From Holosporaceae bacterium (GTDB lineage: Bacteria > Pseudomonadota > Alphaproteobacteria > UBA3830), in NCBI GenBank assembly GCA_031265715.1, contig JAISCG010000054.1, positions 1 through 18,746 of the forward strand: a stretch of 18,746 nt of DNA, read 5' to 3'. The notes beneath the pieces are model-generated. The model did no database searches, was not told where the DNA came from, and saw only the letters and a program-made list of their open reading frames with translations. The translations under genes and the position numbers were made by a program. Shown here piece by piece: positions 6,784-14,040 of this stretch. Within the stretch, counting starts at the first letter, position 1; each line of letters starts with the position of its first letter.

Positions 6784-9700
6784 ATGGATATCAAAGAGCT
6801 GTTAATCTCTAAAATATCTTTGATTCCGAAAGAATTGGTTCCGGCGGTTTCTGCGGGATTGATCGTCGTTGCTTTTGCGTTGATTCTCGTTTTTTTCGTT
6901 ATGTGCGTTGCTTATATAAGTATGAAACCGAAACCGGTTTTGAAAAGAAACGATCTGAAAGCAGAAAAAAAGGACGCTCTCCCCGAAAAAGTTCGCCACG
7001 AAGATCTGCCTCTGCTCTCTGGGAGAACCGGAGAAATTTTAACGCTGTCGGGAATTTTAAATGCCGGGCCGATAACGAAAATTTTTTTCAAAGTTTTGGA
7101 AATAATGAAAAACAGTACCTACGATGTTCGTTGGCGGTACAAACTTCCGTGTTTCATGATGGTCGGGACGGACGAAAGCGGAAAAACTTCTCTGCTTGAC
7201 AGTTTGAATTTTGAACATCTTCCTTCGGAGGAATCCTCTGTGAATTCGATGTGGAAATTATTCAAAAACGGAGTTGTTTTTGAAATGCCGCGCATAGATT
7301 CATCCGAAAACATAAATAAATTTTGGTCGTTTATCGGTGAGTTGTTTGTTTTTATTCGGCCGCGCCGTCCCCTCGACGGAATTATCATAACGTTGCCGGC
7401 CGACAGGTTACTTTCGGAATCTTTTGACGCCGAAAAACATTCTCGAGAAATATTTGAAAAGATTTTTAAATTTCAGCATCTTGTGAATTTTCATTTGCCG
7501 ATCTATCTGATTGTTACAAAAGCGGATTTTATACAAGGATTTTCGGAATTTTCTCATCTGTTGGCCGACAGCGCAAAGCAACAAATGTTCGGATGGTCAT
7601 GTCCGTATTCGACCGGAACGGCATTTTCCTCGGCGTGGATCGATGAAATTTTTCGGACGGTAAATGACGGCATAAGAAAAGCCGTTCTGAATTTTTCAAA
7701 AGAAAACGAACTGACGCCGAATTTGGAAAATGCGATTTTGTTTGAATATAATTTTCAAAAAATCAAATCTTCACTGACCAAGTATTTGTATTCCATGTTT
7801 CAAACTCACAGTCCGGAAGAGGGATTGATTTTAAGAGGCGTGTATTTTACCGGTCAACAAAAGCGCGCGGACATAACCGCCGCGGATATTATCAGACCGG
7901 CGGCGCTGAGTCCGAATATGAATTTTGCGTTCGGTCATTCCTACTGCGATAATCTTTATTTTGTTCAGGATCTTTTCAGAGAAAAAATTTTTAAAGAATT
8001 TAATATCGCATATCCGATTCGCGTCGATTCGATCGATATGAATAAAACGGAACAGCGAAATAAAATTATCATGGCCACAACGTCCGCCGTTATCGCACTG
8101 GGATGGTTTTGGGGAAACGGAAAAATAAAAGAAAAAATACATGAATATTATTTGGGGATGGCATCCGTAAAAACAATGGTGACGAAAATAAAGTATCTCG
8201 AAGCGAATTTAAAAGGAGAGGAAGATCAAGCTCTTATTAACAAAGAAACCGTATCGCTGCTGAAAAATATGCCGTCGGTAAAAAAATCGGATCTTGTTTC
8301 CGTGTTTGTTCCCCAATCTTGGTTTTCAAATTTGTACAAAGAAATTATCGAAACCGTGGGATTGGTTTTCGATTCCGTGATTGTTCGCGCGATGTATATC
8401 GATATAAATCTGGATACGCGAAAAATATTGCAAAATTTTCTTAAAGATATGGAAGGGGGCGAAAGGAAAAAAGATCTTTTCGACGTAAACTCATTCGCAA
8501 GTTTTAAAAAGTTGAAAGAATTCGTAAAAAAAGTCTGTGATATAGAAAAAGTCAGCGCCACGTATAATTCCGTTCGCCGTCTCGAGGACAGAAAAAGCGT
8601 TGCAGATCTGACCTCTCGTTTGTTCAAAGAAAATTTCAGTATTGCGGACGAAATAAAAGATCGAATTCCAAATAAAAAATTAATTCCGCCGAAATTCGAC
8701 ATAACTTTGTTTCGCGAAAAAATAGAATCAAATCTGAAAGAAATACATGCATCGTTTTTGAAAGATACGCTGGATGTGCTCGTCGAAAAAATATTGCAAA
8801 ATTTATCAAACGATATCGAAAAAATCATCGATGTTTCGCAAAATGCCGCTGCCGGTTATTCCGTAACGGAACTGGCCAAGGTATATAATAAAACAATATT
8901 GGTTTCGGACATTATTAAAAACAAAAATTTTTCCTGGATATCTTCGGGGCATTTTTCTCCCTGCAACGAATACGAAAAAATAATGAATGACCTCGGAGCC
9001 TCCGACATAATAAATAATAATTGTGTAAAAGAGCTTATAAAAACCGGAGAGCTCGAGTTTCATAAATTTAAATCTCGATTGCTCGGATATAAAACGGATC
9101 TCACCGGAACATTGCTCTCCTCCGATATACAAACAACGTCGATCGGATTTAACAATTTTCAGGATGAGATAAAATCGGTTCTGGAACAACCGTTTATCTG
9201 CGTAACTCCGAAAGGAAAATTAAGCACCGTTATTCTCGAAGATAAAATGTTGATTTGGGATCTCAAGCGACTGAAAGATCTGTCGGGATTAATCGATAAA
9301 TATTACGACTTCAGTGAAAATATTCCGACGGGCATGCGCGCCCAATTTTTTGATATGTACAAAACAGTTGCCCGCAAATGCTTTTATCCGATAATCAATT
9401 CGATGCTCGGCAGCTCTCAAATTTTCGATGATGTGCCGATGGGGCATTCCGCCGGTTTGTTGGAAGACGCCTACAAACGTCAGGCGATCAATATCAGAGG
9501 AGCGTCATTTGCTCTTCCGAAAATTGCGAAGATAATAGAGGAAATGGAGGAAGAGGATAATGCGAAGGATTGCGGATTTTCTTCGATGCTCATATCTCAG
9601 TATTCGTCGTTGCTGGAAAAAATCGACGCTCTTTTTAATCAGGAAAAGCCCTACTCCGCCGAACACGCAGCTTTTGACGGTTGGGACGGCGACACAAATC

Positions 9701-10905
9701 CCGCCTATCTGAATATCAACAGCAAAGAAGAATTGAAAAAATATTTGACGGCGCAATTCGAACGAATTCGTTTTCTCGCAAAAGATCTTGCTTCTCCGAT
9801 TGTAGATCTTTTATCGCTGCCGATTTTTGCGGAAAAAGTGAAAAACAGAAATATAGTTATGAAGTGGAAGGAAATAATCGCCGGCGTTGATGATTACGAA
9901 AGTAAAAAACCCGGAAATTCGATCTCGGCTCTGGAGAGCTTTATTTCCGAAAGTTTATCGAAAGTTTCCATCGGATCTTTTGATGAGCAGGGCGAAATCA
10001 AAGTCGTTTCGGAAACCGACGGAGATTACTTTTTGTCTAAACGTTCCGATGTTGCAAAATCACTGTTATCCCGGGCCGATATCGTTCAGTATGAAAAAGC
10101 CGCCGGTACGTACACAAAAATACAGAAATTTTTCAACGACTACCTTGCTCACAAATTTCCGTTCGGGGAATCGAAAACAGATGCATCACTCAGTGATATT
10201 GAAAATTTCATCAGGTTATATGAACAGAATTTAAAAAATGCGCCGGAAATTCTCGGACGAAATCAACAAAGAAAAAATATCAATGAAAAAGCTTTGGAAT
10301 TTTTGGAAACTATGAACACAAAACTTATTCCGTTTTTGAAAAATTGGATTGCGCATTCAAAAACGTCCGACATAAACGATGCGCTTATCACCTTCGGTGT
10401 GCAGACGCGGCCTTCGCCGGATGCGGAAGTACTTACGTCATCCGTTATGGATCGTGAGCTGAAAATAGATAACGTTCAGATTGTCGAGAACACTAACGGA
10501 TTGTTTTATAACGGAAATAAAGTGGAGATGATTTTCGCCTGGGTATCGTCCTCGGATGAAAAACCAAATGAAAAAGGCGCCGTCGGAAATATGCTCATCG
10601 AGGGAGCAAAGGTAACTTTTTCCTACGGAGGAAAGTGGGCAATGCTGCGATTGATCGAAGAAAATAAAGTTAATAAAGAAGCGGAAGCTCCGAACGGAGT
10701 TTTGTTGCAATTTAATGTGCCGATTGTCGACGCTTCAAAGGGAAATGCCGAGTTAACATCGAAGATGATCGTAAAAATTACTCCGACGGCAAAAGACGGA
10801 GATAAAACTTCTCCTCTGACCTGGCCGGTATTTCCGGAATCCTGCCCGGATCTTCATAAAAAATATGAAGAAATTGGCGAAAAACCGGAGATCCCCGCGC
10901 TATGA
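6784..10905 (+). CDS. tssM: Type VI secretion system membrane protein TssM (IcmF family)
   Basis: TssM spans the inner membrane and periplasm and, with TssL (and usually TssJ), forms the T6SS membrane complex. The 1373-residue product has one N-terminal hydrophobic segment (about 18-47), a cytoplasmic P-loop domain with Walker A GTDESGKTS at 128-136 and a G4-type VTKAD at 244-248 followed by FIQGFSEF, a second hydrophobic segment near 428-444 (MATTSAVIALGWFWG), then a long periplasmic region. The C-terminal beta domain is recognisable from YGGKWAMLRLI and LTWPVFPE. Two oddities are seen. The G3/Walker B site, normally LDTAGRY, reads FEMPRID (166-172), and only one N-terminal membrane segment is visible where E. 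coli TssM has a hairpin. It is somewhat longer than usual (about 1100-1300). It starts two bases after tssL with GGGAG upstream. Confidence 0.93.
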   Translation: MDIKELLISKISLIPKELVPAVSAGLIVVAFALILVFFVMCVAYISMKPKPVLKRNDLKAEKKDALPEKVRHEDLPLLSGRTGEILTLSGILNAGPITKIFFKVLEIMKNSTYDVRWRYKLPCFMMVGTDESGKTSLLDSLNFEHLPSEESSVNSMWKLFKNGVVFEMPRIDSSENINKFWSFIGELFVFIRPRRPLDGIIITLPADRLLSESFDAEKHSREIFEKIFKFQHLVNFHLPIYLIVTKADFIQGFSEFSHLLADSAKQQMFGWSCPYSTGTAFSSAWIDEIFRTVNDGIRKAVLNFSKENELTPNLENAILFEYNFQKIKSSLTKYLYSMFQTHSPEEGLILRGVYFTGQQKRADITAADIIRPAALSPNMNFAFGHSYCDNLYFVQDLFREKIFKEFNIAYPIRVDSIDMNKTEQRNKIIMATTSAVIALGWFWGNGKIKEKIHEYYLGMASVKTMVTKIKYLEANLKGEEDQALINKETVSLLKNMPSVKKSDLVSVFVPQSWFSNLYKEIIETVGLVFDSVIVRAMYIDINLDTRKILQNFLKDMEGGERKKDLFDVNSFASFKKLKEFVKKVCDIEKVSATYNSVRRLEDRKSVADLTSRLFKENFSIADEIKDRIPNKKLIPPKFDITLFREKIESNLKEIHASFLKDTLDVLVEKILQNLSNDIEKIIDVSQNAAAGYSVTELAKVYNKTILVSDIIKNKNFSWISSGHFSPCNEYEKIMNDLGASDIINNNCVKELIKTGELEFHKFKSRLLGYKTDLTGTLLSSDIQTTSIGFNNFQDEIKSVLEQPFICVTPKGKLSTVILEDKMLIWDLKRLKDLSGLIDKYYDFSENIPTGMRAQFFDMYKTVARKCFYPIINSMLGSSQIFDDVPMGHSAGLLEDAYKRQAINIRGASFALPKIAKIIEEMEEEDNAKDCGFSSMLISQYSSLLEKIDALFNQEKPYSAEHAAFDGWDGDTNPAYLNINSKEELKKYLTAQFERIRFLAKDLASPIVDLLSLPIFAEKVKNRNIVMKWKEIIAGVDDYESKKPGNSISALESFISESLSKVSIGSFDEQGEIKVVSETDGDYFLSKRSDVAKSLLSRADIVQYEKAAGTYTKIQKFFNDYLAHKFPFGESKTDASLSDIENFIRLYEQNLKNAPEILGRNQQRKNINEKALEFLETMNTKLIPFLKNWIAHSKTSDINDALITFGVQTRPSPDAEVLTSSVMDRELKIDNVQIVENTNGLFYNGNKVEMIFAWVSSSDEKPNEKGAVGNMLIEGAKVTFSYGGKWAMLRLIEENKVNKEAEAPNGVLLQFNVPIVDASKGNAELTSKMIVKITPTAKDGDKTSPLTWPVFPESCPDLHKKYEEIGEKPEIPAL

Positions 10906-11984
10906 TTGAAATAAGCGAATTTTTACTCCCGATTTCGGAAGAAAATCAATGCGGCGAAAATCTGAAATACGACTATGCCTATGATCAAATAAAAGAATTG
11001 CGCCGGGAAGATGATCCCGGATTATCCCAAGGTATTTGGCAGACCGAACTTAAACGAGCCGATTGGTCAGGTGTGAATCGTATTTGCACCGATCTTCTGA
11101 AAACAAAAACAAAAGATTTTCAAATTGCCGTTTGGCTTTTGGAATCATGGACGGTTACGGAAAAATTCCGCGGACTCAATCACGGAATTCTGCTTTTATC
11201 AGCGCTGGGGGAAAAATTTTGGGATGATATTTATCCGACAATCGATTTTGAAAATCACAGCTTCACCTCTCGTCTTTCTCCCTTTTATTTTTTCGCAGAA
11301 AAAATTCAGGAAAAAATAGTGATGCTGCCCCTGGTAAATCCCCTGGATTCCTCCTCAAGTAATTACGCTTTATCCGATTGGATGGCAGCGCGCCACAATC
11401 TGAAAATAAAAAATACAAAAGGGCTGTCTCTGCGGGAAATTCGAAGAAGCGTACTGACGACGGACTCCGAATTTTTTCAAAATTTGGAAGATGAAGTAAC
11501 AGAGTGCATTAACAATTTGAAAAAGCTTGATAATTTTATCATCGAAAAATGCGGTCACAGCAATTCTCCGAGTTTTCGCGAAGTCATCGATTATCTCGAC
11601 GACATAAAACGCATTACTTCAAAAAATCTCGAAGATAAAAAAAAGCAGATGGTTTCCCAAAAACCGCCTCCGCCGACAAATGAGACAGAAAAAATATCAG
11701 GTGAAGAAGAGATACGGTCGCCGACGGAGGAGCCGGAAAAAGTTCGGGAAGCCCCCACTCTTGAACACGCCTACGCGGCCATGACGGAGATTGCGATTTT
11801 TTTGGAAAAAGAACAACCGCAGAGTCCCGCCTCAACTTTGATAAAAATAGCGGCTGCCATCGGTAAAAAAAACTTCCGGGAATTGCTGGAAATTAATATG
11901 AGGAGCGGAGCATCCGTCATAAACACAATTTGCGAACTTTACCGCATCGTAATCGCCGCTCCGGACAGAAGCGAAAATAATTAG
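10902..11984 (+). CDS. tssA: Type VI secretion system protein TssA (ImpA family)
   Basis: TssA primes and caps assembly of the T6SS tail. The 360-residue protein has a clear ImpA_N domain (about 8-130): P-I-S-x-E-N-x-C-G-E-N-L-x-Y-D near the start, then LKRADWSGV, TKTKDFQIAVWLLES, and the LGEKFWDDIYP motif. A proline- and charge-rich linker (about 240-288, with PPPPTNE) leads to a short C-terminal region with QPQSPASTLI, the form seen in the roughly 350-residue TIGR03363-type TssA, rather than the large ring-forming C-terminal domain of longer TssA proteins. The ATG overlaps the tssM stop (ATGA) and GGAG lies 11 bases upstream. It is the last gene of the plus-strand run; no hairpin terminator is visible in the 21 bp before the convergent gene. 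Confidence 0.92.
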   Translation: MIEISEFLLPISEENQCGENLKYDYAYDQIKELRREDDPGLSQGIWQTELKRADWSGVNRICTDLLKTKTKDFQIAVWLLESWTVTEKFRGLNHGILLLSALGEKFWDDIYPTIDFENHSFTSRLSPFYFFAEKIQEKIVMLPLVNPLDSSSSNYALSDWMAARHNLKIKNTKGLSLREIRRSVLTTDSEFFQNLEDEVTECINNLKKLDNFIIEKCGHSNSPSFREVIDYLDDIKRITSKNLEDKKKQMVSQKPPPPTNETEKISGEEEIRSPTEEPEKVREAPTLEHAYAAMTEIAIFLEKEQPQSPASTLIKIAAAIGKKNFRELLEINMRSGASVINTICELYRIVIAAPDRSENN

Positions 11985-12005
11985 AAATAAATTGTGAAAA
12001 AATAA

Positions 12006-12299
12006 TTATGCTTTCGGAGAATTTTCATTCAGGATCGAGATTTTTTTGCGCAGCGTGTTGCGATTTATTCCAAGCATTTTCGCCGCTTTCAGATGATTTC
12101 CTTCGGAATGTTTCAGCGCCACGCTGAACAGAGCTCTTTCAACTTCCTCAATAATGCGGTGATATATTCTCGGCGGAATATTTCCGTCTTTGTGCATGGC
12201 AAAATATTTCTCCAGGTGTTTTTCAATTCTTTTCGAAAAACCGACCTCAGAATTTTCCATTGTATCAAACATGTGCGCGAATTCCTCTAAGGTTGTCAT
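12006..12299 (-). CDS. Fis-like protein: stand-alone NtrC-type C-terminal DNA-binding domain
   Basis: The 97-residue protein ends in a Fis/NtrC helix-turn-helix (HTH_8): GNHLKAAKMLGINRNTLRKK at 67-86. Upstream, RIEKHLEKYFAMHKDG, IPPRIYHRIIEEVERAL closely resembles, from memory of the family, the C-terminal region of alphaproteobacterial NtrC (forms such as V..HL..YFA...GELPPPGLY.RIL.E.E.PL). There is no receiver domain and no AAA+ sigma-54 activator domain: the ATG at 12299 follows the dusB stop by six bases, with AGG five bases before it, so the gene is complete as it stands. By architecture it would bind DNA as a dimer and could bend DNA like Fis, but could not activate sigma-54. Placement directly after dusB parallels both E. 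coli dusB-fis and alphaproteobacterial dusB(nifR3)-ntrB-ntrC. Whether it acts as a nucleoid protein or a local regulator is unknown. Confidence 0.85.
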   Translation of the reverse strand: MTTLEEFAHMFDTMENSEVGFSKRIEKHLEKYFAMHKDGNIPPRIYHRIIEEVERALFSVALKHSEGNHLKAAKMLGINRNTLRKKISILNENSPKA

Positions 12300-12305
12300 T
12301 GTAGC

Positions 12306-13271
12306 CTAAAAAAGCCTTTTATAAAAGTCTTTCGCGCAGTTTTTTATGAAGGAGACGTCGTCCGAGTGATTTATTATTTCTCTGAAAGATGACGCTCCGT
12401 TCAAACCACTACAGTATCTGCAAAAATGTTTTCGAAATATTCTGATTCCCCGGGATTCTCCGTAAAAATCCAAAGCGGCGTCCAGGTGTTTCATAATTAT
12501 ATTGAATTGCTCCGCTCCGGTCGGCGGCGGAATGACTTCTTTTGTGTCGAGAAATTTCATTATTTGATTCGGCAACCACGGTTTTCCCAGAGCGGCTCGT
12601 CCGACCATAACTCCGTCGGCTCCGGATTGCTCCAGAGCGCGGGCTGCGTCATCTCCGTTTTTTATATCTCCGTTGCACAGATACGGAATTTTTATAATGT
12701 CTCTCAATTCTTTGATCAAAGACCAGTTTGCGTTGCCGGAGTACATTTGAGCCCTGGTTCTGCAATGAATTGCGAGCATTTGCGCTCCGGATTCCTCAAG
12801 TTTTTTCGCGAGGGAAGCGAAGGTGATGTGTTCGCTGTCCCGTCCCAGACGCATTTTAACGGTGACCGGGATTTTTACCGCTTTTACCACCGATTCCACA
12901 ATTTTAACGGCGAGATTTTCGTCGCTCATCAGTGCCGCTCCGGAATTATTCGATACAATTTTCCGAACGGGACATCCCATATTTATGTCAATGACGTCTG
13001 CTCCCAGGCTTTCGTTAATAATCGCCGATTCCGCCATATTCCCGGGATCGAAGCCGACCAATTGGACGATTTTCAGAGAACCGGCGTTTCTGTCGACCAG
13101 GCGTTTGTATGTTTTTTGGCTGAATCTGACCAGAGATTCGCTCGAAACCATTTCCGATACGACGGCGGTAGCTCCGAAATTTTCAACGATTTCTCGAAAC
13201 GGCGCGTCGGTAATTCCAGCCATGGGCGCGAGGAATACCGGTGTTCCGGCCGACAAACGCTTCCCTAACAT
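12306..13271 (-). CDS. dusB: tRNA-dihydrouridine synthase DusB (NifR3 family)
   Basis: DusB reduces specific uridines in the tRNA D-loop using FMN and NAD(P)H. The 321-residue protein is a TIM barrel beginning with the flavin-binding motif FLAPMAGITDAPFR. The catalytic cysteine lies in DINMGCPVRKIV, followed by NSGAALM; further FMN/tRNA motifs are VKMRLG, HCRTRAQMYSG, CNGDI and GVMVGRAALGKPW. Length matches the E. coli enzyme (321). The ATG lies five bases after the stop of the DUF2155 gene, though the ribosome site is weak. In E. coli dusB heads the fis operon; in many alphaproteobacteria it precedes ntrB-ntrC. Here it precedes a lone NtrC-type DNA-binding domain. DusA or DusC are less likely given the motif forms and the gene context. 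Confidence 0.94.
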   Translation of the reverse strand: MLGKRLSAGTPVFLAPMAGITDAPFREIVENFGATAVVSEMVSSESLVRFSQKTYKRLVDRNAGSLKIVQLVGFDPGNMAESAIINESLGADVIDINMGCPVRKIVSNNSGAALMSDENLAVKIVESVVKAVKIPVTVKMRLGRDSEHITFASLAKKLEESGAQMLAIHCRTRAQMYSGNANWSLIKELRDIIKIPYLCNGDIKNGDDAARALEQSGADGVMVGRAALGKPWLPNQIMKFLDTKEVIPPPTGAEQFNIIMKHLDAALDFYGESRGIRIFRKHFCRYCSGLNGASSFREIINHSDDVSFIKNCAKDFYKRLF

Positions 13272-13276
13272 TGTTC

Positions 13277-13738
13277 TTAAAACTCTACTCTGACGTCATA
13301 AACCGGATGCGCGAATAAATTCACCGACGGCGCGGAGGCAAATAACCAATTCACAAAAATAACTTTTCCCTGTTCGCTTATTTCGATCAAAGCCGAAACT
13401 TCTTTGTCATCTTCGGGACCGTTTTTGAAACATCGTTTCAATTTCAGTTCGACGGTTCCAAATTTTTTTGGACAATTCACCACCACGGTTTCTCTATATA
13501 CTTTACCGCTGACCTTGTCCAAAATCTGGATCCGGGCACATTCGATTTCTATCGGATCAGATTCCCAAACGGACGATTCATCTTCAAAAACACCGTCGTA
13601 AATATTTTTTTTCCCGGATTTTTCTTTATTTTCCTCAGTTTGCGGAGCAGCCGATAGAAAACAACTCGCCGTCAAAATCGGAAAAAGTAACGACAACTGT
13701 TGAAGTTTAGTTTTTGGTATCTTCAAGAGCAACTTCAT
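13277..13738 (-). CDS. DUF2155 domain-containing secreted protein
   Basis: The C-terminal part (LDKVSGKVY, FGTVELKLKRCF, INWLFASAPSVN-like segment, HPVYDVRV) matches the alphaproteobacterial DUF2155 family, in which the C-terminal W.FASSPALS..EHPVYDVW pattern is characteristic. Its function is unknown. The N-terminus, counted from the ATG at 13738, has a lysine-rich start followed by a hydrophobic stretch (LSLLFPILTASCFLSAA), consistent with Sec export to the periplasm; the cysteine there is not in a good lipobox. The frame is open further up, with ATGs at 13747, 13759 and 13768. All of these overlap the end of the upstream gene, by 32 to 62 bp, and none has an ideally spaced ribosome site, so the exact start is uncertain. 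13738 gives the most normal signal peptide. dusB follows five bases later. Confidence 0.8.
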   Translation of the reverse strand: MKLLLKIPKTKLQQLSLLFPILTASCFLSAAPQTEENKEKSGKKNIYDGVFEDESSVWESDPIEIECARIQILDKVSGKVYRETVVVNCPKKFGTVELKLKRCFKNGPEDDKEVSALIEISEQGKVIFVNWLFASAPSVNLFAHPVYDVRVEF

Positions 13739-13976
13739 CCTCTGCATCGTCCAAATCATCCTCCGCATCTATCAGATCATCATCATCTGCAACGTCGATA
13801 TCCTCAATAACATCTTCGCTTTTTTCCTGAACGGTTTTTGTTTTTCTCTTTATAAAATACTCGGGATCAAATATCGCACCGCAGCCCGGACATACTATCG
13901 GCGATTTGTCGAAGTCATAAAAACGTGCGGCACAGCTCAGGCAGACTCTCTTTACACCCCAATCATTTTTATCCAT
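13707..13976 (-). CDS. TIGR02300/FYDLN-type acidic zinc-ribbon protein
   Basis: This 89-residue protein has the alphaproteobacterial TIGR02300 pattern: a basic start, then GVKRVC, RFYDFDKSPIVCP (family form KFYDLNKDPIVSP). Two CxxC pairs (C12/C15 and C29/C32) make a complete zinc ribbon, whereas many family members have lost some of these cysteines. The C-terminal half (about 53-86) is almost entirely acidic (D/E). The function of the family is not established; the shape suggests binding to a protein or nucleic-acid partner. The ATG at 13976 has a clear AAGGA site nine bases upstream and a strong promoter-like sequence further up, so it is the first gene of the FYDLN-DUF2155-dusB-NtrC-like operon. 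Its 3' end overlaps the next gene. Confidence 0.85.
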   Translation of the reverse strand: MDKNDWGVKRVCLSCAARFYDFDKSPIVCPGCGAIFDPEYFIKRKTKTVQEKSEDVIEDIDVADDDDLIDAEDDLDDAEDEVALEDTKN

Positions 13977-14009
13977 ATACGCTTTTCCTTTTTATTAGGT
14001 TACAGTGCG

Positions 14010-14040
14010 ATAATATCATCTAAGATTTTTTCTAAGTCAA
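14010..14040 (-). promoter_or_regulatory. Sigma-70-type promoter for the FYDLN-DUF2155-dusB operon
   Basis: On the minus strand, TTGACT (14040-14035) resembles a -35 box. It is followed 19 bases later by TATTAT (14015-14010), preceded by TGA to give an extended -10 (TGATATTAT). A one-step alternative, GATATT at 14017-14012, gives 17-bp spacing. The -35 overlaps the stop codon of the glycosylase gene, and the start codon of the FYDLN-type gene lies about 34 bases beyond the -10. A TCTAAG direct repeat (14019-14024 and 14031-14036, plus-strand reading) lies across the spacer. This is the best promoter-like sequence in the window. Confidence 0.6.

Noticed and set aside
8226..8828. Minus-strand open frame of 200 codons inside tssM
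   Set aside because: Serine/phenylalanine-rich composition typical of the complement of lysine- and glutamate-rich coding; tssM is continuous through it.
11985..12005. Possible bidirectional terminator between convergent tssA and the Fis-like gene
   Set aside because: The 21 bp are AT-rich, with only a short ATAATTAT palindrome and no stable stem with a T-run.
12426..13268. Long plus-strand open frame (280 codons) opposite dusB
   Set aside because: It lies entirely antisense to dusB, whose motifs are complete; the translation shows no family pattern and arises from codon bias on the other strand.
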